Origin: GCA-002726655 sp046582185
GTDB taxonomy: Bacteria > Pseudomonadota > Gammaproteobacteria > Pseudomonadales > Azotimanducaceae
Assembly (NCBI GenBank): GCA_046582185.1
Contig: JAYGEX010000040.1
Coordinates: 1 to 64,000, forward strand
Direction: 5' to 3'
DNA length: 64,000 nt
The notes beneath the pieces are model-generated. The model worked only from the letters and a program-made list of their open reading frames with translations. It searched no databases and had not been told where the DNA came from. Made by a program: the position numbers and the translations under genes. Positions 9,430-17,348 of this stretch are shown here, piece by piece; the stretch's first letter is position 1; each line of letters starts with the position of its first letter.

Positions 9430-10368
9430 ATGAGACATGTACCCAACCTAAAAGATATTTCAGCAGAAGACATCCTGCTCATCCTCGAGAAAGCGGCTGA
9501 AATCAAAAAAAATCCAGGCGATTTTAAGACACTGCTGGAAGACGAAAGCCTGGCAATGATCTTCCAAAAGACCAGCACCAGAACCAGGGTTTCCTTTGAG
9601 GTTGCCATGACTGAGTTAGGCGGTCACGGGATCTACATTGATTGGGAGTCATCGAACTTTGTCTTATCCGGGATTGAATACGAAACTGAATACCTCTCCA
9701 GGAACGTAAGTTGCATCATGGCTCGCCTGCTGCGCCACAGTGACCTGATCAAAATCATGTCCGGCAGCCAGGTTCCAGTAATTAATGGTTGCTGTGAGAC
9801 TTATCACCCTTGTCAGGCACTGACGGATATCCTGACACTTCAGGAACACTATCCAGGCGATGTGAAGGATGCTCATCTGGTTTACGTGGGCGTTCAGAAT
9901 AATGTCTCAAATTCCCTTACGCTCATTTGTAGCAAACTAGGTATCCGACTGACCCTGGCAACGCCTGCGCAAGACGATAATGGTGAGGGTCGAGACTCAA
10001 TGGTTCAGGAAATCATCAAAGGGTCGTCTTGCGTTTCTCATGTGACCAGTGCACGAGACGCCGTTCAAGATGCCGACTTTGTATACACGGATACCTGGGT
10101 CGACATGCAATACTTCAATAATCCCGATCATACTGCTGAAAAAGAGAACCGCATCAAGGAGATGATGCCATACCAGATCAACAAAGAACTCGTCCAGGGA
10201 ATTGAGTGCAAAATTATGCACGATATGCCCATACATGATGACTATGAAATAACCCCGGAAATGGTTCGTGATCCCCGGTCCATTATCTTTGCCCAGGCAG
10301 AGAATCGGCTCCATGCACAGAAAGGCTTACTATGGTGGGTTTATCGCGAAGCGGGAAAACTCTCTTAG
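9430..10368 (+). CDS. Aspartate/ornithine carbamoyltransferase-family protein, atypical substrate site
   Basis: The 312-residue product has the two-domain carbamoyltransferase fold. The carbamoyl-phosphate loop STRTR (49-53) sits in FQKTSTRTRVSFE, and HPCQALTD and the VNN-like block VGVQNNVSNSL follow. The second-substrate signatures differ from ornithine carbamoyltransferase: the HCLP motif is MHDMPIH, and the SMG loop is replaced by DTWVDMQYFN. The acceptor is therefore probably not ornithine; YgeW-like, putrescine, oxamate and other carbamoyl acceptors are alternatives. The longer frame would start at a TTG (9418) inside a T-run, so I use ATG 9430. No arginine biosynthesis genes lie nearby. 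Confidence 0.85.
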   Translation: MRHVPNLKDISAEDILLILEKAAEIKKNPGDFKTLLEDESLAMIFQKTSTRTRVSFEVAMTELGGHGIYIDWESSNFVLSGIEYETEYLSRNVSCIMARLLRHSDLIKIMSGSQVPVINGCCETYHPCQALTDILTLQEHYPGDVKDAHLVYVGVQNNVSNSLTLICSKLGIRLTLATPAQDDNGEGRDSMVQEIIKGSSCVSHVTSARDAVQDADFVYTDTWVDMQYFNNPDHTAEKENRIKEMMPYQINKELVQGIECKIMHDMPIHDDYEITPEMVRDPRSIIFAQAENRLHAQKGLLWWVYREAGKLS

Positions 10369-10437
10369 GCAAGCCATAAATTTCAGCGCAAAATGAGGTA
10401 GAGTGGCCTGACCAAAACCGCATGAATCAGGGTACTT

Positions 10438-10728
10438 ATGCCGCATTACCTAATCGCAAAGATCAACATCACTGACAGAGAAAGATATAGCCAGTACGAG
10501 ACAGGCTTTAAGGAAATCTTTGACCGCTTCGAAGGCAAATTTCTAGCCATGGATGAAGATGTAAAAGTACTTGAGGGCGACTGGCCAGTCACTCGAACCG
10601 TGCTTATCGAATTCCCAAGCCAAGCTACAGCATTGGATTGGTATTCATCAGATGACTATCAACAACTGGCGAAACACCGATTTGCAGCGAGTGAAGCAGA
10701 CATTGTCATCATCCAGGGACTTGGCTAA
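10438..10728 (+). CDS. DUF1330 small protein
   Basis: This 96-residue protein matches DUF1330, a ferredoxin-like alpha/beta barrel dimer related to the Dabb/ABM families. Conserved features are the N-terminal YLIAKINITDRERYSQY, the central FLAMDEDVKVLEGDWPVTRT and the C-terminal DWYSSDDYQQLAKHR. Function is unknown; some relatives are small dehydratase- or monooxygenase-like proteins. AGGG lies just upstream of the ATG. It follows the carbamoyltransferase by 69 bp and precedes a serine-hydrolase-like gene on the same strand, so the three may be one transcript. Confidence 0.85.
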   Translation: MPHYLIAKINITDRERYSQYETGFKEIFDRFEGKFLAMDEDVKVLEGDWPVTRTVLIEFPSQATALDWYSSDDYQQLAKHRFAASEADIVIIQGLG

Positions 10729-10767
10729 TCATGATGAACGTTGGCAGATATTCGGAGCAGAATGCTT

Positions 10768-11661
10768 ATGGACAATCATTGGGACAAATCAAAATTACAG
10801 GAAGCCATCGACTTTGCGCAGCAAAGTGGCACCGCACAGCTTAATGTCGTCCACAACGGCATCACTCTCATAGATGAGGTTTTTGCTAGTGAGCCTGTAG
10901 ATGTGTACGCTGTTCAAAAGGGAATCCTGGCGCTGCTTATCGGTGTTGCCCAGGAAAAGTATCTTCTGGAGACTTTAGACAACATCAATCATCATCTCGA
11001 TCCTGAATGGACTAATCTCGGACCATGGGACGAAGCGAAATTAACGATCGAAATATTGATGACCATGACTACTGGCATGGATGATGAGTTAAATGCCATG
11101 GGAACCATCGGTGAATCATGGCGCTACAATAATACTGCCTACAATTACCTTAAGGAAATCCTGTGTCTTCAATCAGATCAGGACTTGAATGGCTTATCCA
11201 AGGAGTGGTTGTTCGACCCCCTGGATATGAACGATACAAATTGGGTCAACAGGGATGAACTTCTTCCGGATGGCACACCATTCACAGGACTTTTATCCAC
11301 TGCTAACGACCTTTCAAAGGTCGGCCGTCATATCTTGAAGCAAAACGGAAGGCCTAAGCTGGATCAATATTACCTTGATCAGCTGGGTGAACCTGGGTCC
11401 AACGAAAACCCTGCCTGGGGTCTGCTGTGGTGGAACAACAACCAGGCACTACACATGGTACCTTACAGCGATAAAATCAGAGAAGGCAACATCAACCCGG
11501 CTGCACCTGAAGACACTTTATTTGCCCTCGGCGCATTAGGCAATCAACTCGCCATCGTGCCCAGCCTGAACCTCGTGGTGGCAAGAACAACCGCCCAGCG
11601 AAAAACCAAGCCTGGATTTGAAGTAAATTTCTGGGAAAAGCTACTCGCTGCGCGTACCTGA
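10768..11661 (+). CDS. Beta-lactamase-fold protein lacking the nucleophilic serine
   Basis: The 297-residue product is a compact member of the serine hydrolase/beta-lactamase family: a YAVQKG helix start at residues 47-52, WRYNN at 118-122 (the YxN motif) and the C-terminal ALGALGNQLAIVPSLNLVVART strand pair. The SxxK nucleophile is replaced by Ala48-Val-Gln-Lys51 (codon GCT, one base from a Ser codon). The Lys and YNN are kept. It may be inactive, may bind ligands only, or may carry a sequence error. The frame is open from a TTG at 10741, but GGAG at 10754-10757 supports ATG 10768. Confidence 0.8.
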   Translation: MDNHWDKSKLQEAIDFAQQSGTAQLNVVHNGITLIDEVFASEPVDVYAVQKGILALLIGVAQEKYLLETLDNINHHLDPEWTNLGPWDEAKLTIEILMTMTTGMDDELNAMGTIGESWRYNNTAYNYLKEILCLQSDQDLNGLSKEWLFDPLDMNDTNWVNRDELLPDGTPFTGLLSTANDLSKVGRHILKQNGRPKLDQYYLDQLGEPGSNENPAWGLLWWNNNQALHMVPYSDKIREGNINPAAPEDTLFALGALGNQLAIVPSLNLVVARTTAQRKTKPGFEVNFWEKLLAART

Positions 11662-11700
11662 GTTGGAGCAGTGGCTCTGGCACTACTTAGTCGATCCAGA

Positions 11701-12921
11701 TTATGTTTTCAGCTGTTGATGAATCAATTCAAGCCAGTGCAATACCGGAACGCCCGCCTCGGTTTGCAGGTGAAGATGACAGCCGATATTTGCCGTAACA
11801 ATCACCTCAGGGGAATTCTCTTGCAGAGCGGATATTTTCCTTGTTAACAGCTGCGCAGATAATTTTGGCTGCAAAATTGAATATGTCCCCGCTGAACCAC
11901 AGCAAAGGTGAGCATCTTTGTTCGCCACGATAGTCATGCCTGCAGCTACAAGAACTTGCTCAATGTCCCCATTAATGGATTGTCCATGCTGAAGGGAGCA
12001 AGGTGTATGAACGGCTACTCGAATTGGATGGCAGTCAAAATCAAGCGTCTTCAATACTTCACAAGCATCTACGACCTTTGCAACAAGCAACTTTGCCTTT
12101 GCTGCATACTCAGGATCTTCGGCCAGATATAGCGGATACTCTTTGATGGTGACGCCGCAGCCGCTTGCCGAAGAAATAATATGGTCCACATCGTCCAGTA
12201 CCGGTAACAATCGATCAATCAGATCGCGCATGCGCTGCAAGCCATCTTCATGAGCAGATAAATGAAACTCCAGGGCGCCACAACAACCTTCATCCGCAAG
12301 AGTAAGTACGGCAATGCCTTTTGTTGCCAGCACGCGCTCAAGCGCAACATTAACATTCGGTGTCGCAGCTGATTGCACGCAACCTTGAAGTACCAGCACT
12401 TTGCTCCTTGGCGAGAAATGACTAATATCAGCTGCAGCAAATTTCTTTTGTCGCAGCGGAATATGTCTAGCGATAAGTCCGGGCAACACCGGTCGAAAGA
12501 ATTGCCCGATCGCTAACAAGGGCCTGAATAAATATTTTCGCGGAACGATAAATCGGATTAGGAACGATATGAACAAAGAGAGTCGTGGCCGATGTACTTT
12601 ATTGGCAACATTGGCGACAAGTGAACGACCGATATCAATTAACCGGCCATATGCCACGCCTGAAGGGCATGCCGTTTCACATGATCGACATGTGAGACAT
12701 CGATCAAGATGTACAAGGGACTTATCATCGATGGCATTATCTTCGAGCAGATTTTTGATCAGGTATATTCTGCCGCGCGGCCCGTCGAGCTCGTCGCCAA
12801 GCAATTGATAGGTAGGGCAGACCGCTGTACAAAACCCGCAGTGAACACAACTGCGCAGAATATCGTTGGCTTCCTTGACAAGCGGCAGTGACGCAAGATC
12901 CGGGTGAATGCTAGTTTGCAT
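11701..12921 (-). CDS. glcF: Glycolate oxidase iron-sulfur subunit GlcF
   Basis: The 406-residue protein carries two [4Fe-4S] motifs: C25-x2-C28-x2-C31-x3-C35 (CVHCGFCTAVCP) and C75-x2-C78-x2-C81-x3-C85 (CLTCRSCETACPSG). Two CCG domains follow, GCCGALEFH near 212 and LCCGSAGTYS near 342, as in heterodisulfide-reductase-like subunits. GlcF takes electrons from the flavin subunits GlcD/GlcE and passes them to the membrane quinone pool during glycolate to glyoxylate oxidation. It is the last gene of glcDEF; its ATG overlaps the glcE stop in TAATG, which points to coupled translation. Confidence 0.93.
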   Translation of the reverse strand: MQTSIHPDLASLPLVKEANDILRSCVHCGFCTAVCPTYQLLGDELDGPRGRIYLIKNLLEDNAIDDKSLVHLDRCLTCRSCETACPSGVAYGRLIDIGRSLVANVANKVHRPRLSLFISFLIRFIVPRKYLFRPLLAIGQFFRPVLPGLIARHIPLRQKKFAAADISHFSPRSKVLVLQGCVQSAATPNVNVALERVLATKGIAVLTLADEGCCGALEFHLSAHEDGLQRMRDLIDRLLPVLDDVDHIISSASGCGVTIKEYPLYLAEDPEYAAKAKLLVAKVVDACEVLKTLDFDCHPIRVAVHTPCSLQHGQSINGDIEQVLVAAGMTIVANKDAHLCCGSAGTYSILQPKLSAQLLTRKISALQENSPEVIVTANIGCHLHLQTEAGVPVLHWLELIHQQLKT

Positions 12922-14027
12922 TAAATATCCTTGTACATCCGGCCGGGGTTAAAGATACCAAGGGGATCAAACTGCTTTTTCAGGCGCTTGTGGATTCCCA
13001 GCAAAGGCTCGGTCAACGGCTGAAACACATCAATATACTCGTTCAGCTCTGAGTCGCTCTGCCTCATTCTCTGTTTCATGCCCTGCCCCATCAAGAAGGT
13101 TGCATGCCCAGCGTTGCCAGATAATTGTTCTCTTGGATCAAACTCCGGATCCTTTAACCAGCGAAGCCCTCCCGCCCAGTCAATACGAGCGGCCTGCTCT
13201 AGAAACAAGCCGGAATTAGGCGCCACACTTACCCGCCAGAGCTTGTTTGTATCAGCTTCTGTCAGCCCAGCCAAAGTATTTGCCTTCTGCCAGTAAGCAC
13301 TGTCTATCTCATCTGCTGCTACTACTTCAAGGGCGGCGTCTACTGCGACCCTGCTCCCCGAGATTCTTATTCTCATCGATCCATCTTCATAAGCGACAGC
13401 ACTCAGGGGAAGATTTTTCGGCAGTGATTGTAACGAGGGGAGAAATTTTTCAACCGACATTTTTCTAAGCACGGTTTTCTCGACTTCTGGCGCTGGTAAG
13501 ACTTTCAGGCTAACGTCGAGTATCACGCCCAAGGTTCCCAGGGCACCAGTGACCAGCCGTGATACATCGTAACCGGCAACATTTTTCATCACCTGACCGC
13601 CAAAGGAGAGCACATCGCCGGAACCCGTGATAAGGGTGACACCCAATACGAAATCTCTTACCGAACCGGCGTAAGGCCTTCTTGGGCCAGAAATCCCCGC
13701 AGCAACGACGCCGCCTATCGTGGATTCATTATTAAAATCCGGCGGTTCAAAAGCTAAAATTTGATCGTTCTCTTTCAGCAGGCTCACAACATCGGCGAGG
13801 CGCGTTCCCGCCTTGACGTGAATCATAAGCTCTTCAGGCGCATAGTCGATTACCCCTTCATGGTGGAGCATATTCAGCACGGTAGAATTTTCATGGGCGG
13901 GATTGCCATAAAACGCCTTACTACCACCACCTTGAATGTGCAGTACACTCTTATCATCGATGGCGTCCTTCACTTGCTGGACAAGCGATTCTGCAGATCT
14001 CTCAAGAACTGAATTTTTCTGGGCCAT
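12921..14027 (-). CDS. glcE: Glycolate oxidase FAD-binding subunit GlcE
   Basis: The 368-residue product is the short FAD_binding_4 subunit. IQGGGSKAFYG near residue 35 is the FAD pyrophosphate segment, and ESTIGGVVAAGISGPRRPY with SVRDFVLGVTLITG are typical of GlcE. The C terminus NPGRMY is shared with GlcD-type proteins. With GlcD and GlcF it makes the membrane-associated glycolate dehydrogenase. It overlaps both neighbours by one base in TAATG junctions, so the three genes form one operon transcribed glcD-glcE-glcF. Confidence 0.92.
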   Translation of the reverse strand: MAQKNSVLERSAESLVQQVKDAIDDKSVLHIQGGGSKAFYGNPAHENSTVLNMLHHEGVIDYAPEELMIHVKAGTRLADVVSLLKENDQILAFEPPDFNNESTIGGVVAAGISGPRRPYAGSVRDFVLGVTLITGSGDVLSFGGQVMKNVAGYDVSRLVTGALGTLGVILDVSLKVLPAPEVEKTVLRKMSVEKFLPSLQSLPKNLPLSAVAYEDGSMRIRISGSRVAVDAALEVVAADEIDSAYWQKANTLAGLTEADTNKLWRVSVAPNSGLFLEQAARIDWAGGLRWLKDPEFDPREQLSGNAGHATFLMGQGMKQRMRQSDSELNEYIDVFQPLTEPLLGIHKRLKKQFDPLGIFNPGRMYKDI

Positions 14028-15478
14028 TAGAACCTATCCAGCTCCGGAAACTTTTCTTCGCCGCGATGCACGTGCATTGCCCCAAATTCCGCACAGCGAT
14101 TGAGGGTCGGGACCGCCTTTCCCGGGTTAAGGATGGCCTGTTGGTCAAAGGCAAACTTGACGCCGTGAAACAAAGTTAGCTCCTGTTCCGAAAACTGGAT
14201 GCACATCTGGTCGATCTTTTCGATGCCCACGCCATGCTCGCCAGTAATTGTTCCGCCAGAATCTATGCAGAGTTCCAAAATTCTGGCACCAAATGCTTCG
14301 GCACGTTGCAGCTCATCACTATTGTTTGCGTCATACAAAATAAGAGGGTGCAGGTTTCCATCACCAGCATGAAATACATTAGCGACCTGCAGGCCAAATT
14401 CTTCTGACAGGTCTGAAATAGTTGCCAGAACCTGACCAAGTTTTCGTCGTGGGATCGTTCCGTCCATGCAGTAATAATCCGGTGCAATTCGGCCAACAGC
14501 CGGAAATGCCGCCTTTCGGCCCAACCATAATCGTTCCCGCTCCTCAGGCTCATACGCAGACACGCAACTCGTCACGCCATGTTTCTTCAGGATCTTGATT
14601 AGCTTTACCAGCTGAATTTCGAGCTCCGCAGTGATTCCATCCAATTCGCACAACAGCAGTGCCTCTGCATCCAGCGGGTAACCCGCATGGACAAATGCTT
14701 CTGCTGCATGAATTGCCGGTTTATCCATCATCTCCAGTCCTGCCGGTAAAATGCCCGCCGATATTATTTCGCCGACACTCGCAGCAGCGGCCTCAACCGA
14801 GGAAAAGCCTGCCATAACAACGCAAATGGACTCCGGTTTTGGCAATAACTTCACTGTCACTTCTACTACAATGCCAAGCATTCCCTCGGAACCATGGAGT
14901 ACGGCAAGGAGGTCATATCCAGCTGAATCCAACGCCTCACTGCCAAGCTCGTAGAGCTCTCCCTCAGGAGATATAACTTTTAACTTCCGGACATTATGAA
15001 CGGTTAATCCATATTTAAGGCAATGAACGCCGCCTGAATTTTCAGCGACGTTACCACCTATGGAACAGGCAATTTGCGACGATGGATCAGGTGCATAATA
15101 GAGATCGAGATCTGCCACATGTTCTGAAATTGCAAGGTTGGTTACGCCCGGCTCAATTTTTGCCAACAGATTTTGGCGATCAACTGACAATATGCGATTA
15201 AATTTCGCGAGGCTGAGTACCACCCCTTGCGCATGGGGCATCGCACCACCGGACAGTCCCGTACCTGCGCCGCGGGCTACAATTGGCACCTGATATTTCG
15301 CACAATGGCGAACAATCTCTTGCACCTCATCGATAGTTGAGGGCAAAACAACGAGCCATGGCACCTGTCGTTTCGCAGTGAGTCCATCTGTTTCATAGAC
15401 CTTTAGACGCGGTATATCATCAATGACGCCATCACTGCAGATTTCCTTTAATACCCGGATGAATGCCTGCTTATTCAA
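14027..15478 (-). CDS. glcD: Glycolate oxidase catalytic subunit GlcD
   Basis: The 483-residue FAD-linked oxidase has PIVARGAGTGLSGGA (FAD-binding loop) near residue 100, SIGGNVAENSGG for the second FAD contact and the C-terminal TGEHGVGIEK with the family's metal/substrate histidine. It oxidises glycolate (or lactate-like 2-hydroxy acids) to glyoxylate. E. coli GlcD is about 499 residues, so this is full length. It leads the glcDEF operon, divergent from ribB across about 110 bp. No glcC regulator or malate synthase gene is present in the window, so local control is unknown. Confidence 0.94.
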   Translation of the reverse strand: MNKQAFIRVLKEICSDGVIDDIPRLKVYETDGLTAKRQVPWLVVLPSTIDEVQEIVRHCAKYQVPIVARGAGTGLSGGAMPHAQGVVLSLAKFNRILSVDRQNLLAKIEPGVTNLAISEHVADLDLYYAPDPSSQIACSIGGNVAENSGGVHCLKYGLTVHNVRKLKVISPEGELYELGSEALDSAGYDLLAVLHGSEGMLGIVVEVTVKLLPKPESICVVMAGFSSVEAAAASVGEIISAGILPAGLEMMDKPAIHAAEAFVHAGYPLDAEALLLCELDGITAELEIQLVKLIKILKKHGVTSCVSAYEPEERERLWLGRKAAFPAVGRIAPDYYCMDGTIPRRKLGQVLATISDLSEEFGLQVANVFHAGDGNLHPLILYDANNSDELQRAEAFGARILELCIDSGGTITGEHGVGIEKIDQMCIQFSEQELTLFHGVKFAFDQQAILNPGKAVPTLNRCAEFGAMHVHRGEEKFPELDRF

Positions 15479-15587
15479 TTGAACTCTATCTCTTCAAATC
15501 AGCCATCATTATAACCGCCTATAAAGGCGGTGCAGGACACTTTTAGGTATAATTATTTACTTACTAATTCTGCATCGCGGAGACATT

Positions 15588-16700
15588 TTGGCAATTAATA
15601 CTATTGAAGAGATTCTGGATGATTTTCGACAAGGGAAGATGGTCCTCATTATGGATGATGAAGATCGCGAAAACGAAGGGGATCTGATCATTGCTGCAGA
15701 TGTCGTGACGCCACAACACGTAACTTTCTTTGCCCGGCACGCCTGTGGGCTCATTTGTTTGACCATTACCGAAGATCGCAGCAAGCAACTCAATTTGCCG
15801 CTGATGGTCGATAACAACTTATCGATGCACGAAACAAATTTCACCGTTTCCATCGAAGCCGCAGATGGTATTACCACCGGCATCTCCGCCGCCGACAGAG
15901 CCAAGACAGTTCGTGATGCCGTTGCCAAGAATGCCAAACCCACTGACATTGTCATGCCTGGCCATATCTTCCCCCTCATTGCCAAACGAGGCGGTGTCTT
16001 GACTCGTGCCGGGCATACAGAGGCAGGCTGCGACCTCGCCAGAATATCTGGCTACAGTCCTGCCTCGCTCATCGTCGAAGTGATGAATGAAGATGGCACC
16101 ATGGCCCAGCGGCCGGAATTGGAAATATTTGCAGAGAAACACGGCATCAAAATTGGCACGATTGCCGACCTTATCCAATACAGAGCGGTATATGACAAGA
16201 CCATTGAACTCGTAGACGAGAAAGAAGTATCAACCGACCACGGCGAATTTACGCTCAAGACGTATACTGACAAGATTTCAGATGCCGTTCACTATGCCAT
16301 GGTCAAAGGTGAAATATCTGAAGATGACCCTTGCCTGGTAAGAGTTCAAATCTTAAACCCCTTGCGGGATATTCTTGGTACAGAGCGACCAGGGTTTAAG
16401 AAAACCTGGTCCTTACAGAATTCACTAAAACGAATAGCCGATGAAGGCAAAGGTGTTGTTGTTATCGTCGGCCACGAAACCTCTCAGGCAGATGCCCTCG
16501 CACAGGTGCATAGTTTTCCTGACATGGCGCCAGAAGAAAGACATATCACCGAGGCTGGTGTTTTTCGAGTGGTGGGCACCGGATCCCAGATATTACGGGA
16601 CATCGGGGTTGGTCAGATGCGTCTACTGAGCTCTCCCACCAGATTTAATGCTATATCCGGTTTTCATCTTGAGGTAGTCGAATTTGTCGAGAACGCATAA
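15588..16700 (+). CDS. ribB: 3,4-dihydroxy-2-butanone 4-phosphate synthase with degenerate RibA-like domain (RibBX type)
   Basis: Residues 1-200 are the DHBP synthase domain: MDDEDRENEGDLI (22-34) with acidic metal ligands, TTGISAADRAKT and RAGHTEAGCDL. It turns ribulose 5-phosphate into the four-carbon precursor of riboflavin. Residues 205-370 have the GTP cyclohydrolase II fold but lack the zinc-binding Cys cluster of active RibA, so that half is probably inactive, as in the RibBX proteins known from gammaproteobacteria. The start is TTG 15588 with GGAGA at 15579-15583; family N termini fit. TATAAT at 15548-15553 is a candidate -10 box. There is no FMN riboswitch in the 110-bp leader. Confidence 0.93.
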   Translation: MAINTIEEILDDFRQGKMVLIMDDEDRENEGDLIIAADVVTPQHVTFFARHACGLICLTITEDRSKQLNLPLMVDNNLSMHETNFTVSIEAADGITTGISAADRAKTVRDAVAKNAKPTDIVMPGHIFPLIAKRGGVLTRAGHTEAGCDLARISGYSPASLIVEVMNEDGTMAQRPELEIFAEKHGIKIGTIADLIQYRAVYDKTIELVDEKEVSTDHGEFTLKTYTDKISDAVHYAMVKGEISEDDPCLVRVQILNPLRDILGTERPGFKKTWSLQNSLKRIADEGKGVVVIVGHETSQADALAQVHSFPDMAPEERHITEAGVFRVVGTGSQILRDIGVGQMRLLSSPTRFNAISGFHLEVVEFVENA

Positions 16701-16701
16701 A

Positions 16702-17325
16702 ATGCAATTCAGGAAGCTAATGCTTAGCTTCGTCTTGTTTTTTATTGCTCCAACAATTCAGGCAGCACCAGCGCCTATTGTACAAGCTGCTGACCCAGTC
16801 AAACTATTTCACGATGGATTGATTGAAATGATGAAATCATCAGACTATGGCGAGAGAATCGATATTCTAAGCCGCATCGTTGATAGTACCTTTGATAACA
16901 ACACCGTTGCCAGAATTGCCCTGGGCCGCAATTGGCGCAATCTGTCTGATGAAGAAAAAACCGGCATTGTTTTTCTCATGTCCGAAGTGATTGTTTCCAG
17001 CTACGCCAGTCGATTCGGGCACTATACGAGAGAGACCTTCGATATTCTTGAAACCAAGGCCGTGGCATCAAACCGATCTGCGGTTCGCACCAGATTCAAC
17101 GCTACAGATCAATCAGTCTCCCTGGACTACCAACTTGTACTCGTGAACGATGAGTGGAAGATCTACGACGTCGTTGCTAATGGTGTCTCGGACCTCTCTC
17201 TCAAACGAGCAAGCTATGCCGAAGCATTTACCTCGGGCGGCATTACTTTAGTGAGGAATCAAATCAAGAAAACCATTGAGGACAATGAAACCAAGGCCCT
17301 TGTTGCAAGTGAAATAATTGACTAG
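16702..17325 (+). CDS. MlaC/HpnM-like periplasmic phospholipid-binding protein
   Basis: The 207-residue protein begins with a signal peptide (MQFRKLMLSFVLFFIAPTIQA) and has the MlaC/Ttg2D fold: RNWRNLSDEEKTGIVFLMSE, SYASRFGHYTRETFDI and YQLVLVNDEWKIYDVVANGVS. MlaC-type proteins shuttle lipids across the periplasm. Here the partner is not an Mla ABC system but the MMPL transporter 23 bp downstream, the same pairing as HpnM/HpnN. I start at ATG 16702; a TTG at 16684 would overlap the ribB end. It probably shares a transcript with ribB. Confidence 0.86.
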   Translation: MQFRKLMLSFVLFFIAPTIQAAPAPIVQAADPVKLFHDGLIEMMKSSDYGERIDILSRIVDSTFDNNTVARIALGRNWRNLSDEEKTGIVFLMSEVIVSSYASRFGHYTRETFDILETKAVASNRSAVRTRFNATDQSVSLDYQLVLVNDEWKIYDVVANGVSDLSLKRASYAEAFTSGGITLVRNQIKKTIEDNETKALVASEIID

Positions 17326-17348
17326 GCATTACAAGTTGAATTTGTTTT

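Noticed and set aside
15514..15531. Hairpin ACCGCC/GGCGGT before ribB as an FMN riboswitch
   Set aside because: The leader is only about 110 bp and lacks the multi-stem RFN element; a single short stem is not enough.
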